From contig NZ_PNRE01000025.1 of assembly GCF_002879645.1 (NCBI RefSeq), forward strand, positions 1-64,000: a stretch of 64,000 nucleotides of DNA, written 5' to 3'. This DNA is from Halomonas heilongjiangensis (GTDB taxonomy: Bacteria; Pseudomonadota; Gammaproteobacteria; Pseudomonadales; Halomonadaceae). Positions 18,592 to 30,341 of this stretch are shown here, in pieces (the stretch's first letter is position 1; each line of letters begins with the position of its first letter). The position numbers and the translations under genes are program-made. The notes under the pieces are model-generated. The model did not search any database, was not told the DNA's origin, and worked only from the letters and a program-made list of their open reading frames with translations.

Positions 18592-19110
18592 TCAGGCGCC
18601 GCCGTTTTCGCGCAGGCGGCGCTCGAAGAGGGCCTCGGCCTGGTCCACTGCCGGCTGATAGCTGACGCTGAAGGCACCCAGGGCGCGCAGGGCGTCGTCG
18701 AGGTGCTGGTCCTCGCGCAGCGCCAGGGCGTCGAAGCCACAGCGGGTCATGTAGAACAGCTGGTCGACCAGGACGTCACCGATGGCGCGGACCTCGCCCT
18801 CGTAGCCATGGCGTTCCCTCAGCAGCCGGGCCAGGGAGTAGCCGCGGCCGTCGGTGAAGGCGGGGAAGTCGATGGCGACCAGCGGCGCGTGGGCAAGCTC
18901 CTCGGCCAGCTCGGGAGTGAGCTCGGTATCGCTGGCCAGCCAGGGCGCCAGGCCCTGGTCGTCACGGTGCGCCTGCCACAGCGCCAGGGGCACGATCACC
19001 GGGCGGCGGGCCGGCAGGCCCTCCTCGAGGCGCGACAGCGCCCATTCGTCCTGCTCCGGCTGGCCCATCTTGATCAGGGTGCGGGCGTGTTCCAGCTGTT
19101 GATCAGGCAT
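18592..19110 (-). CDS. DUF934 protein, partner of sulfite reductase
   Basis: A 172-residue DUF934 protein. The family is encoded directly after the haemoprotein subunit of sulfite reductase in Pseudomonas and relatives and is taken to help assimilatory sulfite reduction, but the mechanism is not established. Visible conserved segments are LAHAPLVAIDFPAFTDGRGYS near residue 85 and GDVLVDQLFYMTRCGFDAL near 120. It overlaps the reductase gene by 8 bases, which indicates coupled translation. Confidence 0.87.
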   Translation of the reverse strand: MPDQQLEHARTLIKMGQPEQDEWALSRLEEGLPARRPVIVPLALWQAHRDDQGLAPWLASDTELTPELAEELAHAPLVAIDFPAFTDGRGYSLARLLRERHGYEGEVRAIGDVLVDQLFYMTRCGFDALALREDQHLDDALRALGAFSVSYQPAVDQAEALFERRLRENGGA

Positions 19111-20755
19111 AGACCCGCTCCTTGAACGGCTTGAGGCCGATTCGGCGATAGGTGTCGAGGAAGCGCTCGTCCTCATGCCGCTGCTCCACGTAGACCTGCA
19201 GCACCTTGTCGATCACCTCGGGCACGTCCTCGCGGAAGAAGGAGGGGCCGAGGATCTTGCCGAGCGAGGCGTCGTCGGTAGCGTTGCCGCCGAGCGAGAT
19301 CTGGTAGTACTCCTCGCCCTTCTTGTCGACGCCGAGGATGCCGATATGGCCGACGTGGTGGTGACCGCAGGCGTTCATGCAGCCGGAGATGTTGAGGTCC
19401 AGCGGCCCCAGGTCGTAGAGGAAGTCGAGGTCCTCGAAGCGCTCCTGGAGCGCCTGGGCGATGGGGATCGACACCGCATTGGCCAGGCCGCAGTAGTCAC
19501 CGCCGGGGCAGCAGATGATGTCGTTGAGGGTGCCCACCGTGGGGTTGGCCATGCCGAGCTCCTCGAGTTCCCGCCACAGGGGCTCGATCTCGTCCACCGG
19601 CACGTCGGAGAGCACCAGGTTCTGCTCGTGGGTGACCCGCATCTCGCCGAAGCTGAAGCGGTCGGCGAGATCGGCGACGGCCTCCATCTGGTCGGCGGTG
19701 ACGTCGCCGGGGGCGTGCTCGCGACGCTTGAGCGACAGGGTCACCGCCTTGTAGCCCGGCACCTTGTGGTCGGTGACGTTGTTGGTGACGAAGCGCGAGA
19801 AGGCGCGGTTCTCGGCGCGTAACCGCTCGAAGTCGGCGATGGCGGCCTCGGCGACCGGACGCCGCTCGGGCTCGGGGAAGTGGGCGCGGGCGGCCTCCAC
19901 CGCGGCCGCGGTGAGGGTCTGGGGGCCATCCTTGAGGTGGGCCCATTCGGCCTCGACGCGGCGGCGGAACTCCTCGATGCCCAGCGCCTTGACCAGGATC
20001 TTGATGCGCGCCTTGAACTTGTTGTCGCGGCGGCCGAACTGGTTGTAGACCCGCACGCAGGCTTCCAGGTAGGTGAGCAGGTGTTGCCAGGGCAGGTCCT
20101 CGCGCACCACGTCGCCGATCATCGGCGTGCGGCCCAGGCCACCCCCGGCGAGCACCTTCACCCGCAGCTCGCCGCGGTCGTCGTGCCACAGACGCAGGCC
20201 GATGTCGTGGACCTGGATGGCGGCACGGTCCTCGGCGGCACCGGAGACGGCGATCTTGAACTTGCGCGGCAGGAAGGCGAACTCCGGGTGCAGGGTCGAC
20301 CATTGGCGGATCAGCTCGCACCAGGGCCGAGGATCCTCCACCTCGTCACCGGCGATGCCGGCGAACTGGTCGCTGGTGGTGTTGCGGATGCAGTTGCCGC
20401 TGGTCTGGATGGCGTGCATCTGGACTTCGGCGAGCTCGCCGAGGATATCCGGCACGTCTTCCAGGGCCGGCCAGTTGAGCTGCAGGTTCTGGCGGGTGGT
20501 GAAGTGGGCATAGCCACGGTCGTAGCGACGCGTTATGGCGGCCAGGCGCCTGAGCTGATGGCTGCCGAGCATGCCATAGGGAATGGCGATGCGCAGCATG
20601 GGTGCATGCTTCTGGATATAGAGGCCGTTCTGCAGTCGCAGCGGGCGGAACTCTTCCTCCCCGAGGCGGCCGGCCAGATGACGGTCCATCTGGTCCCGGA
20701 ACTGGGCGACGCGCTCATCCACGAGGGTCTGGTCGTAGGTGTCGTACCGATACAT
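19103..20755 (-). CDS. cysI: Sulfite reductase haemoprotein subunit (nitrite/sulfite reductase family)
   Basis: A 550-residue sirohaem and [4Fe-4S] enzyme that reduces sulfite to sulfide for cysteine synthesis. The cluster cysteines are visible as C416/C422 in CCPGGDYC and C459/C463 in SGCMNACGHH. The sirohaem-side arginines lie in FTTRQNLQL and TSGNCIRN near residues 86-125. No CysJ flavoprotein is encoded nearby, so electrons may come from ferredoxin or a distant gene. The partner DUF934 gene and the absence of nir genes favour sulfite over nitrite as substrate. Confidence 0.9.
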   Translation of the reverse strand: MYRYDTYDQTLVDERVAQFRDQMDRHLAGRLGEEEFRPLRLQNGLYIQKHAPMLRIAIPYGMLGSHQLRRLAAITRRYDRGYAHFTTRQNLQLNWPALEDVPDILGELAEVQMHAIQTSGNCIRNTTSDQFAGIAGDEVEDPRPWCELIRQWSTLHPEFAFLPRKFKIAVSGAAEDRAAIQVHDIGLRLWHDDRGELRVKVLAGGGLGRTPMIGDVVREDLPWQHLLTYLEACVRVYNQFGRRDNKFKARIKILVKALGIEEFRRRVEAEWAHLKDGPQTLTAAAVEAARAHFPEPERRPVAEAAIADFERLRAENRAFSRFVTNNVTDHKVPGYKAVTLSLKRREHAPGDVTADQMEAVADLADRFSFGEMRVTHEQNLVLSDVPVDEIEPLWRELEELGMANPTVGTLNDIICCPGGDYCGLANAVSIPIAQALQERFEDLDFLYDLGPLDLNISGCMNACGHHHVGHIGILGVDKKGEEYYQISLGGNATDDASLGKILGPSFFREDVPEVIDKVLQVYVEQRHEDERFLDTYRRIGLKPFKERVYA

Positions 20756-20825
20756 TCAGGCGTGTCCTGCTGTCGGAGCGGGTGAAGGAGAATATGCCGT
20801 GAAGGCACCATACTCCTCTTCCTAT

Positions 20826-20855
20826 ATTCTATGAAAGAATAAATGATCATAGAAT
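20826..20855. promoter_or_regulatory. Nine-base inverted repeat in the sulfite reductase promoter region
   Basis: ATTCTATGA at 20826-20834 and TCATAGAAT at 20847-20855 are perfect complements separated by 12 bases, in an AT-rich gap otherwise unlike the GC-rich surroundings. It lies 71-100 bases upstream of the sulfite reductase start. A regulator dimer site, for instance for a LysR-type sulfur regulator such as CysB, is a reasonable guess; I do not recognise the motif. Confidence 0.4.
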
Positions 20856-20882
20856 TCGAGTTAAGAGTTATTACGGTCGGGG

Positions 20883-22211
20883 TCAGACCTGCAGTTGCAA
20901 CCAGCGCCGCCGCTGCCAGATCAAGGCGAACCAGGCCGAATTGAGGCAGCGATACCCCAGTTGCACCCACCAGATGCCGAGCAAGCCATGCTCCAGCACC
21001 ACGCCGACCCACCACGCCAGCGGCAGGAACACCAGCCACTGCATGGTCAGGGTCGCCGTCATCACCATGCGGTTGGCGCCGGCGCCGAGCAGCGCCTGGG
21101 CCAGCACCAGGGCGGCGGCATCGAGCACGATCATGGCCGCGGTCAGCTGCAGCGGCACCCGGCCCAGCGTGATCAGCGCCGGGTCGTGCAGGAAGAGCCC
21201 CAGCACCGCGTCGGGGAAGAGCGCCATGGGCAGGGCCAGGGCCGCCAGGCAGGGCCAGGCCAGGTGGACCACCTCCCAGCCCCAGCGATGGGCGTCCCGG
21301 GGCGCCTGCCGCCCCAGCGCCTGGCCCACCAGGCTCATCGCCGCCATGCCCAGGCCCACCCCGGGCAGGATCAGCAGCAGCGACAGGTTCACCAGCACGT
21401 GCCCCACCGCCACGCTGGGCGTGTCGATGCGCCCGAGCATCCAGAACAGCACGGCATAGCCGGCGGCGAACCAGAGTTGCTGGAAGGAGTGGGGCGTGGC
21501 CAGGCGCAGGGTGGTGAACACGGTCAGCCGGCGCGGCAGGCCGGCCAGGAAACCGCTGGTGGTGGCGTGACGGGCGCTGAGCAGGGCCCAGATCGCCAGG
21601 CCGACGTAGAGCGAGAGGGCGGTACCGGCCCCGGCGCCGGCGGCGCCCATGGCCGGCAGGCCGAGATGGCCGAAGATCAGGCCGATGCTCGCGACCACGT
21701 TGACCAGGTGCATGATCAGGATGATGCGCAGGTAGATGCCGGTCTGCTGGATGCCGTTCCAGTAGCCGCGGAAGCAGAAGATCATCGCCACGGGCACCAG
21801 CGAGACCACCCGCCAGCGGAAATACGCCACCGCCACCGCATTGACCTCCGGGTCCTGGTTGATCATCGCCAGCAGCCGCGGTGCCTGCCACAGGCAGAGC
21901 AGTGCCAGCGGACCGGCGACCGCCAGGGCGATCAGCAGGCCGGCGTTGAGCGCCATGGCTCGCCGCCCCCAGTCCTCCTCGCCGTGGCGGCGGGCGGTCT
22001 GGGCCTGGACCCCGGAGGAGAGCCCGAAGACCACGGCGGTGATCAGGAACATGGCGTAGCCGCCGATGCCGACACCGGCCAGGGGAACCTCGCCCAGCGA
22101 GCCCACCAGGGCCGCATCGATCAGGTTGAGCAGGCTCTGGGAGAGCATCCCGGCGATGATCGGCAGGGCCAGGCGCAGGATCGTCTGGCGGCGGGTGGTC
22201 TCGGGCAGCAT
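20883..22211 (-). CDS. MATE-family multidrug exporter
   Basis: A 442-residue inner membrane protein with about twelve hydrophobic segments in two related halves. It is typical of MATE antiporters, which export cationic drugs in exchange for sodium or protons. The N-terminus TRRQTILRLALPIIAGMLSQ and the segment LVGSLGEVPLAGVGIGGYAM near residue 35 are family hallmarks. It looks closer to the DinF branch than to NorM. Substrates are unknown. It is transcribed away from metH's end with a 55-base gap. Confidence 0.9.
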   Translation of the reverse strand: MLPETTRRQTILRLALPIIAGMLSQSLLNLIDAALVGSLGEVPLAGVGIGGYAMFLITAVVFGLSSGVQAQTARRHGEEDWGRRAMALNAGLLIALAVAGPLALLCLWQAPRLLAMINQDPEVNAVAVAYFRWRVVSLVPVAMIFCFRGYWNGIQQTGIYLRIILIMHLVNVVASIGLIFGHLGLPAMGAAGAGAGTALSLYVGLAIWALLSARHATTSGFLAGLPRRLTVFTTLRLATPHSFQQLWFAAGYAVLFWMLGRIDTPSVAVGHVLVNLSLLLILPGVGLGMAAMSLVGQALGRQAPRDAHRWGWEVVHLAWPCLAALALPMALFPDAVLGLFLHDPALITLGRVPLQLTAAMIVLDAAALVLAQALLGAGANRMVMTATLTMQWLVFLPLAWWVGVVLEHGLLGIWWVQLGYRCLNSAWFALIWQRRRWLQLQV

Positions 22212-22233
22212 CCGTCTTCCGTCGGTGGTAGGG

Positions 22234-22257
22234 CGGGCCCGCCCGCGGACGGGCCCG
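22234..22257 (-). terminator. GC-rich hairpin after metH
   Basis: CGGGCCCG occurs at 22234-22241 and again, as its own complement, at 22250-22257, giving a strong 8-bp stem with an 8-base loop. It starts 10 bases after the metH stop. No T-run follows, so efficient intrinsic termination is uncertain. Confidence 0.4.
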
Positions 22258-22266
22258 GCGCCTGGC

Positions 22267-25998
<3,732 letters not shown>

Positions 25999-26116
25999 GG
26001 GTCGGGTCGATCTCCAGCGAAGTCACGGGTAGCCGGCCGGGCGGGCGCCTCTGGGCGTCTTCTTGGGCGGGCCGAGTCGGCCCGTATGTTAACAAATGCG
26101 GCGCCGCGAGGGCAGG

Positions 26117-26145
26117 GCCGATCAAAAGCCGACCAAAATGGTCGG
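26117..26145. repeat. Tandem 11-base repeat with inverted repeat between metH and nfuA
   Basis: GCCGATCAAAA (26117-26127) is followed directly by GCCGACCAAAA (26128-26138), identical but for one base. The second copy also forms CCGACCA-AAA-TGGTCGG (26129-26145). The 11-base period puts both copies on the same DNA face. This looks like a regulator site in the divergent promoter region; the regulator is not recognised. Confidence 0.35.
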
Positions 26146-26235
26146 GATTGTCTCGCGGGCCGGTTTTGCTTACCATGAGGGATATGTCACTTACGGCCTG
26201 CCCGACTGGGCCGCGGCCCGACCAGCGAGAACACC

Positions 26236-26826
26236 ATGAGCGATAGCATCCAGATCACCGACAGCGCCCAGGACTACCTTGCCGAGCTGCTCGAGAAGCA
26301 GAACGTCGAGGGCATTGCCGTGCGTATCTTCATCACCCAGCCGGGGACGCCCTACGCCGAGACCTGCCTGGCCTACTGTCGCCCCGGTGAGGAGGAGCCC
26401 AGCGACGTGCGCCTGGACCTCGAGAAGATCGGCGTCTATCTCGACAAGCACAGCCTCCCGTTTCTCGAGGAGGCGGTGGTCGACTTCAACGCCGACCGCA
26501 TGGGTGGCCAGCTGACCATCAAGGCGCCCAACGCCAAGATGCCCAAGGTCAACGCCGACAGTCCGCTGGAGGATCGCGTCAACTACATCCTCTACAGCGA
26601 GATCAATCCCGGTCTCGCCGCCCACGGCGGCGAGATCAAGCTGGTCGAGCTCACCGAGAACCAGGTGGCGGTACTGGCCTTCGGCGGCGGTTGCCAGGGC
26701 TGCGCGGCGGTCGACCTGACCCTCAAGGAGGGCGTCGAGCGGACCCTGATGGAGCGCATCCCGGAACTCGCCGGGATCCGCGACGTGACCGACCATACGG
26801 ACACGACCAACGCCTACTACCGCTAG
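26236..26826 (+). CDS. nfuA: Iron-sulfur cluster carrier NfuA
   Basis: A 196-residue carrier that delivers [4Fe-4S] clusters to target enzymes, especially under oxidative stress or iron shortage. The N-terminal degenerate A-type domain (about 1-95) is followed by the Nfu domain with the cluster cysteines in [11 protein letters not shown] near residue 155. Length and layout match E. coli NfuA (191). The many iron-sulfur proteins encoded in this window are the kind of clients it serves. The stop codon touches the left end of the inverted-repeat element that follows. Confidence 0.95.
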   Translation: MSDSIQITDSAQDYLAELLEKQNVEGIAVRIFITQPGTPYAETCLAYCRPGEEEPSDVRLDLEKIGVYLDKHSLPFLEEAVVDFNADRMGGQLTIKAPNAKMPKVNADSPLEDRVNYILYSEINPGLAAHGGEIKLVELTENQVAVLAFGGGCQGCAAVDLTLKEGVERTLMERIPELAGIRDVTDHTDTTNAYYR

Positions 26827-27017
26827 GAAGCACTGATTTCCTGCTGCGCTCGACGACCCACATGGATGTGGGAAGTGCGTTGATTTGTAGGGAACGAATC
26901 TAGCCATCCTGGCCGCCGGCGGTGCTCACAATCCTCATTGAGCACCCAGTCAACTCCGGTTGCTGCGCTCCGGCGGCGACCAGCCTCTCATCGCTCGCAA
27001 CGCAAATCAGCGCTCCC
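26826..27017. mobile_element. 192-bp element with terminal inverted repeats (MITE-like)
   Basis: The left end reads GGAAGCACTGATTTCC (26826-26841). The right end, read on the other strand, is GGGAGCGCTGATTTGC (27017-27002); 13 of 16 positions agree. Inside are a perfect 8-bp hairpin, GGTGCTCA / TGAGCACC (26921-26946, 10-base loop), a smaller palindrome CCCACATGGATGTGGG (26857-26872), and a partial extra copy of the end motif (GCGTTGATTTG near 26878). There is no reading frame of its own. It abuts the nfuA stop and supplies the last codons and the stop of the KfrA-like gene. Non-autonomous transposition is inferred; no clear target duplication was found. Confidence 0.5.
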
Positions 27018-28077
27018 TGTTAGTATCTGATCCTTTCTCTGAAGGCTCCGCTTCGGCGGGGCCTTCGTCGTTGTCGGGCTCGGCCTCGTCGGGGGCGGCC
27101 TCATCGCCCCGGGCCGTCACCGGGGTCTGCCAGAGGCAGCGGTTGAGCTGGGCCTCGAGCTCGCGCAGCCGCCGCGCCTGATCCTCCAGCAAGCGCTTCT
27201 GTTCGTCGATACGCGCCTGGAGCAGGGCCTGCTCGTGGCGCAGGGTGCTGGCCTGCTCCTCGGCACGGGCGCGCTCCCAGCCGGTCTCGCGGTGGCGCTT
27301 CTCCTCCTCGGCGAACTCGCGACGCGCTTCCTGGAGTTGCTGCTGCAGGCGTTCCAGTCGCGTTTCCAGTTGCCCTGCGCGTGCGGCATGGGCCTTTTCG
27401 GCCGCCTGTCGCTCCTGGCGCGCCTCGTCGAGCAGGGCCATCAGGCGGGCCTCGGCGCTTTCGTGGCGCTGCTCTTCCTGGGCCAGCCGCTCGCGTTGCT
27501 GCGTCTCGCGCTCCGTCAGTGCCAACTGGTGCTCGCGGGCCTGACGCTCGTTCTCCAGCTGCAGGCGCTCCAACTGCTCCTCGAGCTGCTCGGTGCGGGC
27601 GGTGAGGCGTGCCTGCTGCTCGGCCAGCGCCTCGCGCTCGGCCTCCCCGCGGGCGAGGGTGGCACTGCGCTCCTCCAGTCGTCGTTCGGTGCTGGCCAGG
27701 TGGCTGGCCAGGGCCGACTCGCGCTGCTCGGCATCCTCCGCCTGGCGCCGCGCCTCGGCGACCTCGTCCCGAGCGGCCTCGACCTGCCGGTTGGCCTCCT
27801 CGCGGTAGTGGGTCAACGCCTCCCCGGCGGCCTCCTGGGCCCTGTCCCACAGCGCCTCGGCCAGCGCCTGCAGCGCCTCGGGCATGCCCCGCGGCGGGGG
27901 CAGGTCGCGGTTCTCCTCGCGACGGGTGCGCCAGAGGCGGAGATGTTCGCTGATGGTGGTGAAGCTCCCGGTTCCCAGCACCTCGCGTACCTTCTGCACG
28001 CTGGGTGACTCGCCCCGGGCCAGCAGGTCATCGATCGCCCGCTGCACATCTTCGTACCGCACTCCACTGCGTGCCAT
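27007..28077 (-). CDS. KfrA-like DNA-binding coiled-coil protein
   Basis: A 356-residue protein. Residues 1 to about 115 resemble the KfrA N-terminal DNA-binding domain (VRYEDVQRAIDDLLARGESP, then VREVLGTGSFTTISEHLRLW). Residues about 95-330 form a very long charged coiled coil rich in Glu, Arg, Gln and Ala. The tail is acidic. KfrA of broad-host plasmids represses its own promoter and forms filaments that help plasmid maintenance; chromosomal versions are little studied. The ATG at 28077 has an AGGAGA site. The final residues (RER and stop) come from the right end of the inverted-repeat element, so the natural C-terminus may have been altered. Divergent from a recombinase gene. Confidence 0.85.
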   Translation of the reverse strand: MARSGVRYEDVQRAIDDLLARGESPSVQKVREVLGTGSFTTISEHLRLWRTRREENRDLPPPRGMPEALQALAEALWDRAQEAAGEALTHYREEANRQVEAARDEVAEARRQAEDAEQRESALASHLASTERRLEERSATLARGEAEREALAEQQARLTARTEQLEEQLERLQLENERQAREHQLALTERETQQRERLAQEEQRHESAEARLMALLDEARQERQAAEKAHAARAGQLETRLERLQQQLQEARREFAEEEKRHRETGWERARAEEQASTLRHEQALLQARIDEQKRLLEDQARRLRELEAQLNRCLWQTPVTARGDEAAPDEAEPDNDEGPAEAEPSEKGSDTNRER

Positions 28078-28188
28078 GCCGTTCTCCTGGTCGGTCGCTC
28101 GGTCGGGTGGCACCGCCGAGGTCTCCGGGTGGCCGCCGCCCCCGGCTTCGGACGCAGGATACCCCATGCGGCCGTATCGTGGAAGATT

Positions 28189-28212
28189 ATTACATAATAC
28201 GTAAAATGTAAT
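28189..28212. promoter_or_regulatory. Palindrome in the AT-rich gap between KfrA-like and recombinase genes
   Basis: ATTACAT (28189-28195) and ATGTAAT (28206-28212) are perfect complements with a 10-base spacer, in the only AT-rich part of the 258-base divergent gap. KfrA proteins are known to bind palindromes in their own promoter, so this is the most likely operator for the neighbouring KfrA-like protein, and could control the recombinase as well (inference). It could instead be a recombinase core site. Confidence 0.5.
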
Positions 28213-28335
28213 TTTATTTATTGCATGACGGGTAAAAGCAAGATTACGCGGCTTATCTTGATTAATTGGCGGCAGCGCCGGACAATCCGCCCGGCGATGC
28301 CGTGAGAACAAGCGGGAGGCGATGGGAGGAGCCGC

Positions 28336-29523
28336 ATGCAACAGGACGGGAAAGGAGGGCTGGCCCCGGCGGAAGGTGACGTCATGCTGCCTGCCGTGGC
28401 GGGGAGGCGTCCGGCGGCGCATATCCAGGCCGGCAATGACGCCGAGGCCGTGGCGCGGTGGCTGGCGGAATACCGCGCGAGCCCGCGTACCCGGGCCGCC
28501 TATCGCCGCGAGGCCGAGCGGTTGCTGCTGTGGCTGGCCGTGCAGGGCAGGGGGCTCGGCGATCTCCGGCGCGATGACCTCGACGCCTTCGAGACCTTCC
28601 TCGCCGACCCGCGCCCGGTCGCGGAGTGGGTGGGGCCGTCGCGTCCGCGTCACAGCCCCGACTGGCGCCCCTTTCGCGGCCCGCTGTCGCCGGCCAGCCG
28701 CCGCCAGAGCCTGGTGATCCTGCAGGGGCTCTTCGCCTGGCTGGTCGAGGCCGGCTGGGTCGCCCACAATCCCTTCCGGCTGATGCGCGACAAGCGGCGA
28801 CGGCTCGACAACCGCCAGGGCGGGATCGAGCGCTACCTGGAGAAGCCGCTGTGGGATTGGCTGTGGGGCTGGCTTTCCAGGCCACGGGAGGAGGGCGTCT
28901 CACCACGGCGCTGCTTCGAGGCCGAGCGCCGGCGCTTCGTGTTCGGCTTCGCCTACCTGCTGGCTCCGCGGATCGGCGAGATGGCTGCGGCACGCATGGG
29001 CGACTTCGTGCGCCGCGAAGGGCGCTGGTGGTGGCGGGTGATCGGCAAGGGCGACAAGGCGGCACGGATCCCGGTGCCGCCCGACATGCTGGTCCTGCTG
29101 GAGGCATGGCGCGCCGCGCTGGGGCTGCCGCCGCATCCGGGGCCGGATGACGACGGCCCGCTGCTGCGCGCCCTGGATGGCAGGCGCGGCCTCGGCGACA
29201 ATCGGCTCTATCGGCTGATCCGCGAGACCTTCCGCGACGCCGCCGCCACGCTGGAGAGGGAGCGGGGGGAGGGCGCCCGGGCCGAGGTGCTGCGCCTGCG
29301 TCGCGCCACGCCGCACTGGCTGCGGCATACCGCCTTGACCCACCAGGCCCAGGCCGGGGTGGAGCTGCGCTACCTCGCCGGCACCGCACGCCACGCCCGG
29401 CTCGATACCACGGCCCGTTACCTGCATGCCGAGGACGAGGAGTGGCATCGTCAGCAGTCGGCGCACGGCCTGACGAGCTGTGCCGTTGTCAGCGATCGTG
29501 ATGGCGATCCCGACACGTTATAA
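28336..29523 (+). CDS. Solitary tyrosine recombinase
   Basis: A 395-residue site-specific recombinase. An N-terminal SAM-like core-binding domain (about 35-155, WLAEYRASPRTRAAYRREAE) is followed by the catalytic domain with the expected residues. These are box I arginine in APRIGEMAAAR near residue 217, HWLRHTALTHQ near 330, the second histidine in TARHARLDTTARYLH near 352, and the tyrosine nucleophile within that segment. There are no phage, conjugation or cassette genes nearby, and XerC/XerD are usually shorter (about 300). The start could be a few codons later (MLPAVAG). Substrate site unknown; the divergent KfrA-like gene is its only plausible partner here. Confidence 0.88.
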   Translation: MQQDGKGGLAPAEGDVMLPAVAGRRPAAHIQAGNDAEAVARWLAEYRASPRTRAAYRREAERLLLWLAVQGRGLGDLRRDDLDAFETFLADPRPVAEWVGPSRPRHSPDWRPFRGPLSPASRRQSLVILQGLFAWLVEAGWVAHNPFRLMRDKRRRLDNRQGGIERYLEKPLWDWLWGWLSRPREEGVSPRRCFEAERRRFVFGFAYLLAPRIGEMAAARMGDFVRREGRWWWRVIGKGDKAARIPVPPDMLVLLEAWRAALGLPPHPGPDDDGPLLRALDGRRGLGDNRLYRLIRETFRDAAATLERERGEGARAEVLRLRRATPHWLRHTALTHQAQAGVELRYLAGTARHARLDTTARYLHAEDEEWHRQQSAHGLTSCAVVSDRDGDPDTL

Positions 29524-29524
29524 T
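29519..29524 (+). promoter_or_regulatory. Possible -10 element for the sufE-like gene
   Basis: A perfect TATAAT straddles the end of the recombinase gene, 27 bases before the sufE-like ATG. No good -35 hexamer sits at the right distance (TCGTGA at 29496 is weak), so promoter strength is uncertain. Confidence 0.35.
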
Positions 29525-29551
29525 GGTGACAACCCCTTCAAAGGAGGCGTC

Positions 29552-29977
29552 ATGAGTTCCGAGATCACCGCCGAACAGGCCCAGCGGGAGCTGCTGGATG
29601 AATTCGAGATGTTCGACAACTGGATGGATCGCTACCAGTACATCATCGACATGGGCAAGCAGTTGCCCGCCTTCCCCGAGGAGTGGAAGACCCCCGAGCG
29701 GAAGATTCAGGGGTGCCAGTCGAACGTCTGGATCCACCATCGCCACGAGGAGGGCGTCATCCACTTCGACGCCGTCTCGGATGCCGCCATCGTCTCCGGG
29801 CTGATCGCCGTGCTGATGCGCATCTACAACGACCGCCCGGCGACCGAGATTCGCGCCACCAGCCCGCACTTCCTCGGGGACCTGGGGCTCGACAAGCACC
29901 TGTCGCCGACCCGCAGCAACGGCCTGAACAGCATGCTGGCACGCATCTACGAGGTCGCGGAGCAGGAAGCGGCCTGA
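29552..29977 (+). CDS. SufE-family sulfur acceptor
   Basis: A 141-residue SufE/CsdE-type protein that accepts persulfide sulfur from a cysteine desulfurase and stimulates it. The acceptor cysteine is in KIQGCQSNVWIHH near residue 55. The rest matches the family (FDNWMDRYQYIIDMG, and a C-terminal GLNSMLARIYEVA). An AAAGGAGG site lies just before the ATG at 29552. No sufABCDS genes are adjacent, so whether its partner is SufS or CsdA cannot be told. It converges on yidD with a 4-base gap. Confidence 0.92.
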   Translation: MSSEITAEQAQRELLDEFEMFDNWMDRYQYIIDMGKQLPAFPEEWKTPERKIQGCQSNVWIHHRHEEGVIHFDAVSDAAIVSGLIAVLMRIYNDRPATEIRATSPHFLGDLGLDKHLSPTRSNGLNSMLARIYEVAEQEAA

Positions 29978-29981
29978 GCGG

Positions 29982-30341
29982 TCATCCCTGGCGGTGGCCA
30001 TCATGCCGCCGGCAACGGAAGTTCTCGTCCAGCTCGTCGTCCTCGCGGCACAGTTGCTCGCTGGGCCCGCCCGGGACCGGGTCGATGCCGCCGTCGCTGC
30101 CGGGGTGGCAGCGCACGATGCGCCTCACCGCCAGCCAGCCCCCCTTGAACGGCCCGTGCACGCGTATCGCCTCCACCGTGTAGCGGGAACAGCTCGGCCA
30201 GTAGCGGCAGCGGGGGCCGAGCAGCGGGCTGAGCGTGAACTGGTAGGCCGTCACCAGCCCGATCATCACCAGCCCCAGGAGGCGTGCGGCCAGTCCCGGG
30301 AGGCGACGCCAGCGGCCGGCGAAGCGGGACACCTCGCTCAC
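29982..30341 (-). CDS. yidD: Membrane protein insertion efficiency factor YidD
   Basis: A 119-residue YidD protein, which lies at the inner membrane and aids YidC-dependent insertion. The hallmark CRYWPSCSRYTVEAI near residue 45 and GGWLAVRRIVRCHPGSDGGIDPVP segment are intact, preceded by one amphipathic or membrane helix (LLGLVMIGLVTAYQFTLSP). It is longer than most YidD proteins (about 75-90), with a hydrophilic tail ending ENFRCRRHDGHRQG. Usually yidD sits by rnpA and oxaA; here it overlaps hisI by four bases instead. Confidence 0.92.
   Translation of the reverse strand: MSEVSRFAGRWRRLPGLAARLLGLVMIGLVTAYQFTLSPLLGPRCRYWPSCSRYTVEAIRVHGPFKGGWLAVRRIVRCHPGSDGGIDPVPGGPSEQLCREDDELDENFRCRRHDGHRQG

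Noticed and set aside
25999-26235. Cobalamin or SAM riboswitch upstream of metH
   Set aside because: No B12 box or SAM-type core could be seen; the leader is short and GC-rich apart from the 11-base repeats.
27042-27065. AAGGCTCCGC-TTCG-GCGGGGCCTT hairpin as a terminator
   Set aside because: It lies inside the KfrA-like coding region and has no T-run on either strand.
28336-29523. Prophage or integrative element marked by the recombinase
   Set aside because: No phage, conjugation, toxin-antitoxin or tRNA attachment site nearby; the flanking genes are ordinary housekeeping genes.
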